DNA of 5,169 nucleotides from Chitinophagaceae bacterium (GTDB lineage Bacteria; Bacteroidota; Bacteroidia; Chitinophagales; Chitinophagaceae): assembly GCA_003526435.1 (NCBI GenBank), contig DPWF01000093.1:1-5169 (forward strand), read 5' to 3'. Position 1 is the stretch's first letter. Each line of letters opens with the position of its first letter. Shown here one piece after another: positions 1 to 5,169 of the stretch. The position numbers were made by a program, and so were the translations under genes. The notes under the pieces were generated by a model. It did no database searches, was not told the DNA's origin, and saw nothing but the letters and a program-made list of their open reading frames with translations.

Positions 1-12
1 ATCAGACTTTGA

Positions 13-20
13 TAGTTTTG
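13..20 (+). promoter_or_regulatory. Possible Bacteroidota -7 box ahead of the PaiB-like gene
   Basis: The octamer TAGTTTTG fits the Bacteroidota housekeeping -7 consensus TAnnTTTG and ends 20 bases before the ATG at 41. The matching -33 element would lie off the left edge, so only half of the promoter can be judged. If correct, the transcript would have a leader of roughly 10-15 bases. Confidence 0.35.
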
Positions 21-40
21 ATGGCTCAAATTACTACTAC

Positions 41-670
41 ATGTATCATTTGCCCGTTTACCAGGAAAAAGACAAACAGCGTGTATATGAATTTATGCAG
101 CAACATCCTTTCGCAACGTTAATAGGTGTTGCCGCAGATCAACAACCCGTGGCCACACAAATACCGGTGTTACCCAGAGAAAGAGATGGCAAATTGTTTT
201 TGACAGGTCATCTCATGAAACAGACCGATCACCACAAAGCATTTTTAGAAAATAGTCATGCGCTGGTATTGTTTACCGGGCCACATACTTATGTAAGTGC
301 CAGTTGGTATGAAAATAAACAACAGGCTTCCACATGGAATTACATGACAGTACATGCAAAGGGTAAATTACGTTATCTGCCCGATGAAGATTTGCCAGGT
401 ATGCTGGATGAACTGACTTCATATTTTGAAAACAATCCCTCATCTCCCTCACTCTATAAAGATTTACATGAAGATTATCTTCAGAGATTGATGAAAGCTA
501 TTGTGGCTTTTGAAATTGAAGTGGAACAAACCAACGCAGTTTTTAAACTGAGCCAGAACAGGGATGAGAAGAGTTTTCGGCATATTGTTGAAAGGCTGGA
601 AGCCGGAGATGCAAACGCACAAAGTATAGCAGCCGAAATGCGGAAAATACAGAAGGGATTGTTTGAATAG
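41..670 (+). CDS. PaiB-family FMN-binding negative transcriptional regulator / flavin reductase-fold protein
   Basis: This is a 209-residue cytoplasmic protein of the PaiB family, which has a split-barrel FMN-binding fold. Bacillus PaiB was described as a negative regulator of sporulation and protease genes. In most bacteria the role is unproven and could be a flavin- or heme-linked enzyme. Family signatures seen here are the N-terminal strand around HPFATLIG (22-29), TGHL (55-58), the block FTGPHTYVSASWY (78-90), TWNYMTVHAKG (98-108) and the C-terminal FKLSQNR (168-174). These are the typical PaiB conserved blocks, in order, and the length is normal for the family. The ATG at 41 is chosen because the protein opens with MYHLPVY, close to the usual MYxPxxF start. 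No Shine-Dalgarno is visible, as is usual in Bacteroidota. Transcription probably stops at the strong hairpin 721-754. Family assignment is firm; the physiological role is not. Confidence 0.9.
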   Translation: MYHLPVYQEKDKQRVYEFMQQHPFATLIGVAADQQPVATQIPVLPRERDGKLFLTGHLMKQTDHHKAFLENSHALVLFTGPHTYVSASWYENKQQASTWNYMTVHAKGKLRYLPDEDLPGMLDELTSYFENNPSSPSLYKDLHEDYLQRLMKAIVAFEIEVEQTNAVFKLSQNRDEKSFRHIVERLEAGDANAQSIAAEMRKIQKGLFE

Positions 671-720
671 TAATTGCTTAGTAGTACATTTTTGATAAAA
701 CCTTCTGTGCGTGAAATCAT

Positions 721-754
721 AGAAAAGCCCCGACATCATAGTCGGGGCTTTTCT
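721..754. terminator. Perfect inverted repeat, intrinsic terminator of the PaiB-like gene
   Basis: The arms AGAAAAGCCCCGAC (721-734) and GTCGGGGCTTTTCT (741-754) are exactly complementary over 14 bp around the 6-base loop ATCATA. A GC core flanked by an A tract on one side and a T tract on the other makes it able to work in both directions. It lies 51 bases after the PaiB-like stop codon. Confidence 0.9.
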
Positions 755-799
755 GTAAAGTGGAAAAATATATGCAGATGTAAAACTAAAGTTGTTCAT

Positions 800-818
800 C
801 CCTCGTACATGTTCGGGT
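800..818. promoter_or_regulatory. Near-palindromic dyad upstream of the fasciclin gene
   Basis: Around a centre at 809/810 the sequence reads CGTACATGTTCG (804-815). Five of six base pairs are symmetric, with further agreement at 802/817 and a G/T wobble at 803/816. It sits about 35-50 bases before the fasciclin start, where an operator could lie. No convincing -33/-7 pair was found in 755-852, so the promoter of this gene stays unlocated. A dyad this short can arise by chance. Confidence 0.2.
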
Positions 819-852
819 AAACAAATCAACCCAATACAATAAAACGTACAGT

Positions 853-1398
853 ATGAAAAAGTTATTTTTTATGATTTGCGCCACTATTTCACTTAATGCA
901 GTTATTGCACAAGAGAAAACGGTAGAAGTGGGTGGTGCCCCCATGTATCCATCGAAAAATATTGTTGAAAATGCAGTGAATTCAAAGGATCACACAACAC
1001 TGGTAGCTGCGGTTAAAGCTGCCGGACTGGTTGAAACATTACAAAGTGCGGGGCCATTTACCGTTTTTGCACCAACGAACGCGGCTTTTGGTAAATTGCC
1101 GGCAGGTACTGTTGAAACACTGGTGAAGCCTGAGAATAAGGCAACACTCACAAAAATTCTTACATACCATGTGGTGGCAGGTAAATATGATGCTGCTGCT
1201 ATTGCTCAACTCATTAAAGATGGCGGTGGTACAGCTACGCTGAAAACAGTTTCAGGAGGAAATCTGAAAGCCACAATGAAAGGAAAGAAACTGATTCTTA
1301 CAGATGAAAAAGGGGCCAGTTCAACGGTAACCATCAGTAATGTGTACCAGAGCAATGGTGTTATTCATGTAATTGACAGTGTAGTATTACCAGGATAG
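853..1398 (+). CDS. Secreted fasciclin (FAS1) domain protein
   Basis: This is a 181-residue exported protein with a single FAS1 domain, a fold used in adhesion and cell-surface interactions in bacteria and eukaryotes; ligands of bacterial members are mostly unknown. Residues 1-19 form a Sec signal peptide: KK at 2-3, a hydrophobic core LFFMICATISL, then VIA before Q20, a good signal peptidase I site. No lipobox is seen at the cleavage site, so it should be released to the periplasm or outside rather than lipidated. The FAS1 domain spans about 36-181. It has the H1 motif GPFTVFAPTNAAF (67-79), the YH pair (105-106, in TYHVVAG) and the H2 motif SNGVIHVIDSVVLP (167-180). The length is typical of small bacterial FAS1 proteins. 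The ATG at 853 gives the complete signal peptide. Flanking terminators suggest it is transcribed alone. The domain call is very secure. Confidence 0.95.
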   Translation: MKKLFFMICATISLNAVIAQEKTVEVGGAPMYPSKNIVENAVNSKDHTTLVAAVKAAGLVETLQSAGPFTVFAPTNAAFGKLPAGTVETLVKPENKATLTKILTYHVVAGKYDAAAIAQLIKDGGGTATLKTVSGGNLKATMKGKKLILTDEKGASSTVTISNVYQSNGVIHVIDSVVLPG

Positions 1399-1422
1399 TG
1401 CAATTATTCACAAAAGCAACAG

Positions 1423-1447
1423 AAGCCGGCAGATTTGCCGGCTTTTT
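1423..1447 (+). terminator. Intrinsic terminator of the fasciclin gene
   Basis: AAGCCGGCA (1423-1431) and TGCCGGCTT (1436-1444) form a perfect 9-bp GC-rich stem with the 4-base loop GATT. A run of five T (1443-1447) closes the stem and follows it. It begins 25 bases after the fasciclin stop codon. It also argues against starting the downstream cmk frame at the TTG at 1435, which lies inside this hairpin. Confidence 0.9.
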
Positions 1448-1450
1448 ATG

Positions 1451-1481
1451 TTTGCAGGTCGGCCATTTTACTGCAACTTTG
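1451..1481 (+). promoter_or_regulatory. Candidate Bacteroidota promoter for cmk
   Basis: TTTG at 1451-1454 could be the -33 element. After 19 bases it is followed by CAACTTTG at 1474-1481, which differs from the -7 consensus TAnnTTTG at one position. The spacing is what the phylum's main sigma factor prefers. The -7 box ends 13 bases before the cmk ATG, so the transcript would have an extremely short leader. It starts immediately after the fasciclin terminator, so cmk appears to be independently expressed. Confidence 0.5.
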
Positions 1482-1494
1482 CCGACAGCACGGT

Positions 1495-2172
1495 ATGAAA
1501 AAAATCATCATCACATTAGACGGATTTTCCTCCTGCGGAAAAAGTACACTGGCACGGCAATTGGCCAAAGAACTGAACTATGTATTTATCGACAGCGGCG
1601 CTATGTATAGGGCCATCACACTGTATTTTATACGCGAGCATATTGATTGCAGCAATACAGCGCAGGTAAAAAAAGCTTTGGCCGATATCAATCTCTCATT
1701 TGAATACAACCCGCTAACAGGTCAAAGCGATATGTACCTGAATGATGAAAATGTAGAACTGCTGATCCGTGAAATGGTAGTAAGTGAACGGGTGAGTGAA
1801 GTGGCAGCTTTAAAGGAAGTGCGTGAATTTGGAGTAGCACAGCAGCAACAGATGGGTACCAGGAAAGGAATCGTTATGGATGGCCGCGATATAGGGACTA
1901 CTGTATTTCCTGAAGCGGAACTGAAAATATTTGTCACGGCAGACCCGGCAGTAAGAGTAGAACGGAGATTCAAGGAATTGTATGAGAAAAATCCGGCTAT
2001 TACAATTGAAGAAGTAAAACGTAATCTTGAAATGCGGGATTATGTAGATAGTAACCGTGAATTCAGTCCGTTAAGGCAGGCCGAAGACGCCATTGTATTG
2101 GATAACAGTGATCTTACGAGAGAAGAACAGTTACAAGTGGCTTTAGGCTGGGCACGGGAAAAAATGCGGTAA
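1495..2172 (+). CDS. cmk: Cytidylate kinase ((d)CMP kinase)
   Basis: This cytoplasmic nucleoside monophosphate kinase transfers phosphate from ATP to CMP or dCMP, giving CDP/dCDP for RNA, DNA and phospholipid precursor synthesis. Counting from the ATG at 1495 it has 225 residues, close to the roughly 225-230 usual for bacterial Cmk. The P-loop is GFSSCGKST (10-18). Then come IDSGAMYRA (32-40), the hallmark DGRDIGT (129-135), an arginine-rich lid (R154, R157, R158) and the C-terminal MRDYVDSNREFSPL block (180-193) with AEDAIVLD (196-203). From memory, the E. coli residues that contact CMP (R110, D132, R181, D185, R188) all have a counterpart at the same number here. The frame stays open upstream to a TTG at 1435, but that codon lies in the upstream terminator and the extra residues match no Cmk. 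The gene is not followed by rpsA, its frequent neighbour in proteobacteria. No clear terminator follows it. Confidence 0.97.
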   Translation: MKKIIITLDGFSSCGKSTLARQLAKELNYVFIDSGAMYRAITLYFIREHIDCSNTAQVKKALADINLSFEYNPLTGQSDMYLNDENVELLIREMVVSERVSEVAALKEVREFGVAQQQQMGTRKGIVMDGRDIGTTVFPEAELKIFVTADPAVRVERRFKELYEKNPAITIEEVKRNLEMRDYVDSNREFSPLRQAEDAIVLDNSDLTREEQLQVALGWAREKMR

Positions 2173-2187
2173 TAGCGCAGGTATTTA

Positions 2188-2221
2188 TTTTGACCGGAAA
2201 TAGGCTTTATTAACTATATTG
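2188..2221 (+). promoter_or_regulatory. Weak candidate promoter for the non-coding leader / helical-repeat gene
   Basis: TTTTG at 2188-2192 could serve as the -33 element and TATATTG at 2215-2221 as a -7 box lacking one T of the TAnnTTTG consensus, with 22 bases between them. Transcription would begin within or just after the A8 run and give a leader of about 280 bases before the ATG at 2511. The match is imperfect and the spacing is slightly long. It is the best candidate I see ahead of this gene. Confidence 0.3.
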
Positions 2222-2227
2222 CAAAAA

Positions 2228-2400
2228 AAAGGGTCCCTCCGTGGAAACGGAACGACCTCTACGATTGCTTGCCATACGAAAATTCTTGAAGGGTTTTATC
2301 CCTGATATCTTAAACGCGGAATGCGTTGATTGCGATTGTTTGTTGTCTCTCTTCGATTGCCTTGCCGTATGAAATACGATTGCTTTCTGATGTAAAAGTA
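2228..2400 (+). ncRNA. Candidate structured RNA element (leader or small RNA), unrecognised
   Basis: Four local hairpins are readable: TCCGT/ACGGA with loop GGAA (2238-2251, a GNRA-type tetraloop), AGGG/CCCT (2290-2303), AACGC/GCGTT with loop GGAAT (2313-2327) and CGTAT/ATACG with loop GAA (2366-2378). Between them run repeated GATTGC motifs, including an imperfect direct repeat of about 20 bases at 2262-2281 and 2354-2374 that differs by two transitions and one inserted base. It does not match any riboswitch, 6S, SRP, tmRNA or RNase P core that I can recognise. The hairpins are short, so an RNA function is inference. Confidence 0.3.
2260..2385. repeat. Dispersed GATTGC / CGATTGC direct repeats
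   Basis: GATTGC occurs at 2263-2268, 2328-2333, 2355-2360 and 2378-2383, with GATTGT at 2334-2339. The longer exact repeat TACGATTGCTT is at 2260-2270 and 2375-2385. A related pair (2262-2281 and 2354-2374) shares CGATTGC, TTGCC, a TA and GAAA in the same order. These are too irregular for a CRISPR array. They could be protein-binding sites or traces of an old duplication. Confidence 0.6.
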
Positions 2401-2422
2401 GAACACAGAATAAATGTAAAAA

Positions 2423-2496
2423 AGACAAGTTTAGCCGGTTTTTCTTATGGTAAAAATGGGTTTTCTTGTCTGAAACCCTTTATTTTATTGGGTTTC
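2423..2496 (+). promoter_or_regulatory. Competing hairpins before the helical-repeat gene, attenuator-like
   Basis: Two adjacent stems can form together: AGACAAG (2423-2429) with CTTGTCT (2465-2471), and GAAACCC (2472-2478) with GGGTTTC (2490-2496). Alternatively AAACCC (2473-2478) pairs with GGGTTT (2458-2463). That hairpin is followed directly by the T-rich TTTATTTTATT (2479-2489), like a weak intrinsic terminator. The alternative stem encloses CTTGTCT in its loop and so excludes the first two. The last stem ends 14 bases before the ATG at 2511. The pairings are seen directly; regulatory switching is inference. Confidence 0.3.
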
Positions 2497-2510
2497 TGGT
2501 TAAAATTGAT

Positions 2511-4064
2511 ATGATGCCCAACCGTACGCAGGACCCCTTATTTCAACTCATAAAGTCGCTCCAGAAATCGGAAAAACGACATTTTAAGCTCTATATCAAG
2601 AGAAACTCGGCCAAAGACGACCTTAAAATCATACAACTCTTTGATGCACTGGAGAAAATGGCTGATTTCGACGAGAAAAATCTGCTTAAAAAACTCCCGG
2701 GTATTGAAAAGCCACAATTGGCCAATCTAAAAACCCATTTGTACAAACAACTTTTATCAAGTCTGAGGCTATTGAAGAGTACGGAGAGCATTGATATGCA
2801 GTTGCATGAACAGCTCGATCATGCCCGCATACTCTATAATAAAGGATTATATCATCAGAGTTTGAAAATACTGGATCGTGCAAAAGATATGGCGCACCAG
2901 TATCACCAGGATAGTTTTCTGATTCAGATCATTTCACTCGAGAAAAAAATTGAAACCCTGCATATCACCAGAAGTATGCAGGACCGGGCAGAACAATTGA
3001 CACAGGAAGCCAACCTCGTGAACGATAAAAGAAAAATAATTACCCAGCTTTCCAATCTTGCTTTGCAATTGTATAGCTGGTATGTGAAGAATGGTCATGC
3101 CCGGAATGAAGCAGATGAAAAGGGGATCAAAGAATTTTTCAAATCACAATTACCGGAAGATGCTGATCGGCTTCAGGGTTTTTATGAAAGGCTGTATTTG
3201 TATCAGAGTTATTGCTGGTATGCGTTTATCAGACAGGATTTCCTGATGTATTACCGTTACAGCCAGCAATGGCTGAACCTCTTTGAAGCCGAACCAGGTA
3301 TGATTGAAGTGGAAACAGGACATTATATCAAAGGCTTGCACAATTTACTAAACGCACATTTTGATCTCCGTAATTTTAAAAAGTTTGGAGAAGTACTTGC
3401 AAAATTTGAATCATTTGCAGCCACAGATCTTCCTAACAGACACGATATTTTTAGGGTGCATAGTTTTATTTATATTACCAGTGCAAGGCTAAATCAGCAT
3501 CTCATGCAGGGTACATTCCAGGAAGGGCTTAAACTGGTACCATATATTGAGGCTCAGCTTGCAGATAATGCACTGTATATTGACCAGCACAGGGTACTGG
3601 TGTTTAATTATAAAATAGCTACCCTGTATTTTGGCAGTGGTGATTATAATACCTGTATTGATTACCTGAGAAGAATCATCAATGATCATGTAGACCTGCG
3701 TAACGATTTACAGTGTTATGCCCGATTACTCCATCTGATGGCCCATTATGAATTAGGCAATGCAGAATTGATTGAAACATCCCTGATTAAATCGGTGTAT
3801 CGTTTTATGGCTAAGATGGAGAACCTGACTGTAGTGGAGGAAGAAATGTTCCGGTTTCTCCGTAACTCATTTCAGATGCCGGCCAAAGAAGTAAAAACGG
3901 CGCTGAAAGATTTTCTTCAGAAGATTAAACACTATGAAAAAAATCGCTTTGAAACAAGAGCCTTTGCTTATCTGGATGTGATTTCGTGGGTGGAAAGTAA
4001 AGTCTATAGCAAAACCATGAGTACCATTATTCATGATAAATACCTTAAAAGCAAAAGAAAATAA
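2511..4064 (+). CDS. Helical-repeat (TPR-like) protein of unknown function
   Basis: This is a 517-residue protein that I recognise only as a Bacteroidota-type hypothetical. It has no signal peptide or membrane segment and is probably cytoplasmic. The N-terminus carries a charged block, SLQKSEKRHFKLYIKR (16-31), followed by helical, leucine-rich sequence (about 45-90). Degenerate TPR-like helix pairs are visible near 105-130 (ARILYNKGLYHQSLKILDRA), 367-393 (around ATLYFGSGDYNTCIDYLRRI) and 403-430 (around ARLLHLMAHYELGNAEL). No catalytic motif is visible; TPR-like solenoids usually mediate protein contacts. It ends in a basic tail, KYLKSKRK. The frame is open back to a TTG at 2466, but ATG 2511 (or the adjacent ATG 2514) is the likely start because the TTG sits within the hairpin region and its extra residues are hydrophobic and unlike the rest. 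It is probably its own transcription unit with a long leader. Confidence 0.85.
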   Translation: MMPNRTQDPLFQLIKSLQKSEKRHFKLYIKRNSAKDDLKIIQLFDALEKMADFDEKNLLKKLPGIEKPQLANLKTHLYKQLLSSLRLLKSTESIDMQLHEQLDHARILYNKGLYHQSLKILDRAKDMAHQYHQDSFLIQIISLEKKIETLHITRSMQDRAEQLTQEANLVNDKRKIITQLSNLALQLYSWYVKNGHARNEADEKGIKEFFKSQLPEDADRLQGFYERLYLYQSYCWYAFIRQDFLMYYRYSQQWLNLFEAEPGMIEVETGHYIKGLHNLLNAHFDLRNFKKFGEVLAKFESFAATDLPNRHDIFRVHSFIYITSARLNQHLMQGTFQEGLKLVPYIEAQLADNALYIDQHRVLVFNYKIATLYFGSGDYNTCIDYLRRIINDHVDLRNDLQCYARLLHLMAHYELGNAELIETSLIKSVYRFMAKMENLTVVEEEMFRFLRNSFQMPAKEVKTALKDFLQKIKHYEKNRFETRAFAYLDVISWVESKVYSKTMSTIIHDKYLKSKRK

Positions 4065-4067
4065 ATC

Positions 4068-4112
4068 ATAAATATCCCGACAATGGACTTAAATCCTGTG
4101 CGGGATATTTAT
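4068..4112. terminator. Bidirectional terminator between convergent genes
   Basis: ATAAATATCCCG (4068-4079) and CGGGATATTTAT (4101-4112) are perfectly complementary over 12 bp. The 21-base loop contains a small inner GGA/TCC pairing (4085-4087 with 4094-4096). T-rich sequence follows on both strands. It starts 4 bases after the helical-repeat stop codon and its right arm shares one base with the stop codon of the minus-strand gene, so a single hairpin appears to end both transcripts. Confidence 0.85.
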
Positions 4113-5169
4113 TATTCTTCGAAATAAACAAGACTACCACCTACCCATTCTTTGTCTTTATTGTAACGCACACCAATCATTTTTCCTTTGCTTAATCTGG
4201 CCAGGTTATTGGTGGCAACGGGTCTTGCTTCACCATCTTTCCAGAAATAAAAAATGCGGATCTCTACTTTGGCAGGAATATCAGGGGTTTGAATAACATC
4301 TGCATATTTTACTTTCCGCTGTAATATCCAGTTTTCCGGATCGGTAACTTTATCAATATCTGCTTTTGTTACATCAATCACCACGCCCTGTCCGGCAAAA
4401 GAAAACAAGGGTTTCAGCACATACTGATCAAGGTTTTCCGGAATGGTATCCAGTTCGTTCAGGAAATAAGTTTTCGGAACATAAGGATGATCAATAAAAG
4501 GCAAAGTGTATTTACTGATACGGTAAAACCAGTTGGGATGTGGCACCCACTCTACATCGAGTTCTTCCAGCAACAATTTTCCTTTTTCCTGTATAGCCTC
4601 CGATTGTTGTTGCAGGTCATCAAAAATGATACGGTTATAGATTCTTTTTACCTGTATTTTTTTACCTTCAGCATTAAGATAGAATAATTGGGTTCCTTCC
4701 TGTATCAGTTCCGTTAAACAGACCAGAGGAATACCTGTGTACATACTGGTACAGTAGAAGTCGATCTTTGTTTTTTGCTGGTGTGGTAATATTTCCAGCA
4801 GTATTACATTTTCGGCTGGATGGTTGCCAAGCAGGATTTCTCTTAGCAGTGACGTATATGTGTTGCGATCATAACCATTCAGGTAAGTGCTGTATCCTTC
4901 GGGAACGGTGAAATGTCTGCGTGTAACTTCATCCTGCCAAACCTGGTAGCCAAACAGGGTAGGGAAGCCCTGCATTTCTATGAGCTGGGGTTCGTATTCT
5001 CCATTTTCATTTTCACAGATGCCGAAATCAAAAGCAATAAAATGTGTATGTGCATTTTCATTCGGTACCCTTACATCGGGAGGAATAGCATGTGAAGTGA
5101 GTACATTAAAATTGAATTGCGTGATCACATCCACGATACTTTCACAGGCACCAAGTACTTTTTCTTTAC
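4112..5169 (-). CDS. ATP-grasp-like protein of unknown substrate, N-terminus cut by the window
   Basis: The frame is open from its stop codon (4112-4114) to the right edge with no stop, so the gene continues outside the window. A GTG at 5132-5134 could start a 340-residue protein. However, the sequence before it (KEKVLGACESI) reads on as a plausible helix, so the true start is probably further upstream. Counting from that GTG, the C-terminal half looks like an ATP-grasp nucleotide-binding domain: YVLKPLFSFAGQGV (238-251) resembles the conserved lysine plus glycine-rich loop, ILQRK (270-274) the hinge region, and EIRIF (291-295) with ATNNLAR (307-313) candidate metal- and phosphate-binding residues. 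The earlier part has an acidic, aromatic segment IAFDFGICENENGEYEPQLIEMQGFPTLFGY (33-63). ATP-grasp enzymes join an acid to an amine or thiol using ATP; the substrate here is unknown. The family call rests on motif resemblance. Confidence 0.75.
   Translation of the reverse strand, partial: KEKVLGACESIVDVITQFNFNVLTSHAIPPDVRVPNENAHTHFIAFDFGICENENGEYEPQLIEMQGFPTLFGYQVWQDEVTRRHFTVPEGYSTYLNGYDRNTYTSLLREILLGNHPAENVILLEILPHQQKTKIDFYCTSMYTGIPLVCLTELIQEGTQLFYLNAEGKKIQVKRIYNRIIFDDLQQQSEAIQEKGKLLLEELDVEWVPHPNWFYRISKYTLPFIDHPYVPKTYFLNELDTIPENLDQYVLKPLFSFAGQGVVIDVTKADIDKVTDPENWILQRKVKYADVIQTPDIPAKVEIRIFYFWKDGEARPVATNNLARLSKGKMIGVRYNKDKEWVGGSLVYFEE

Larger units (their letters stand above)
2173..2510. other. 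338-base non-coding stretch between cmk and the helical-repeat gene
   Basis: No credible gene lies here on either strand; short open frames of 62-72 codons have unlikely compositions. The stretch contains a possible promoter (2188-2221), an A8 run (2223-2230), four small hairpins (2238-2251, 2290-2303, 2313-2327, 2366-2378), five copies of GATTG (2263, 2328, 2334, 2355, 2378) and a pair of competing hairpins (2423-2496) just before the next start codon. This is much more structure than the other intergenic gaps of the window, which hold mainly a terminator. It may be a long 5' leader or a separate small RNA; the sequence alone cannot decide. Confidence 0.7.

Noticed and set aside
464..829. 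A 121-codon open frame on the minus strand
   Set aside because: It runs antisense through the end of the PaiB-like gene and the terminator hairpin, is rich in Phe/Cys/Ser as expected of a shadow frame, and has no family resemblance.
1435..1494. N-terminal extension of Cmk from the TTG at 1435
   Set aside because: The codon lies within the fasciclin terminator hairpin and upstream of the likely promoter -33 box; known Cmk proteins begin next to the KKIIITLDG segment, matching the ATG at 1495.
1398..1610. A 70-codon frame overlapping the fasciclin stop codon and the start of cmk
   Set aside because: It crosses the terminator and is out of frame with the well-supported cmk gene.
2222..2251. 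Minus-strand terminator made of the TCCGT/ACGGA hairpin followed by eight T (complement of the A8 run)
   Set aside because: Seven bases separate the hairpin from the T run and no minus-strand gene lies upstream of it, so it is not a convincing terminator.
2260..2385. CRISPR array
   Set aside because: The repeats are short, imperfect and irregularly spaced (from 6 to 65 bases apart), with no unique equal-length spacers and no cas genes.
2210..2428. A 72-codon minus-strand frame and a 62-codon plus-strand frame (2326-2514) in the gap after cmk
   Set aside because: Both have biased compositions, no recognisable motif, and overlap the hairpins and repeats; neither has a convincing promoter.
2501..2508. 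TAAAATTG as a -7 promoter box just before the ATG at 2511
   Set aside because: No -33 TTG/TTTG lies at the required distance and the transcript would start inside the coding region.
2466..2510. N-terminal extension of the helical-repeat protein from the TTG at 2466
   Set aside because: The added residues are hydrophobic, unlike the rest of the protein, and overlap the hairpins; two ATG codons in tandem at 2511 and 2514 give a natural start.

Overview
The window looks like chromosome of a Bacteroidota species, most likely a Chitinophagaceae-type bacterium. The base composition is moderate and AT-leaning. Start codons lack Shine-Dalgarno sequences and sit behind A/T-rich leaders. Candidate promoters fit the Bacteroidota pattern (TTTG about 19-21 bases before TAnnTTTG). 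The protein families (PaiB-like flavoprotein, secreted single-FAS1 protein, Cmk, an all-helical repeat protein, an ATP-grasp-like protein) are all at home in that phylum. The taxonomic placement is inference, because no marker gene such as rRNA is present.

Layout, left to right: (1) a PaiB-family FMN-binding protein (41-670, +), ending at a perfect 14-bp-stem hairpin; (2) an exported fasciclin-domain protein (853-1398, +), followed by a compact intrinsic terminator; (3) cytidylate kinase cmk (1495-2172, +), with a promoter just after that terminator and almost no 5' leader; (4) a 338-base gene-free stretch (2173-2510) holding several small hairpins, a repeated GATTGC motif and a pair of competing hairpins, which looks like a long structured leader or a small RNA; (5) a 517-residue helical-repeat (TPR-like) protein of unknown function (2511-4064, +); (6) a convergent hairpin serving as a shared terminator; (7) the C-terminal part of an ATP-grasp-like protein on the minus strand (4112 to beyond the window edge).

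The genes do not form an obvious operon or pathway. Hairpins separate genes 1/2, 2/3 and 4/5, and the only pair without a clear terminator between them is cmk and the helical-repeat gene. Most of the window is ordinary housekeeping or accessory chromosome. The part most deserving attention is the structured non-coding segment ahead of the helical-repeat gene. I found no CRISPR array, insertion sequence, tRNA, rRNA or phage feature.
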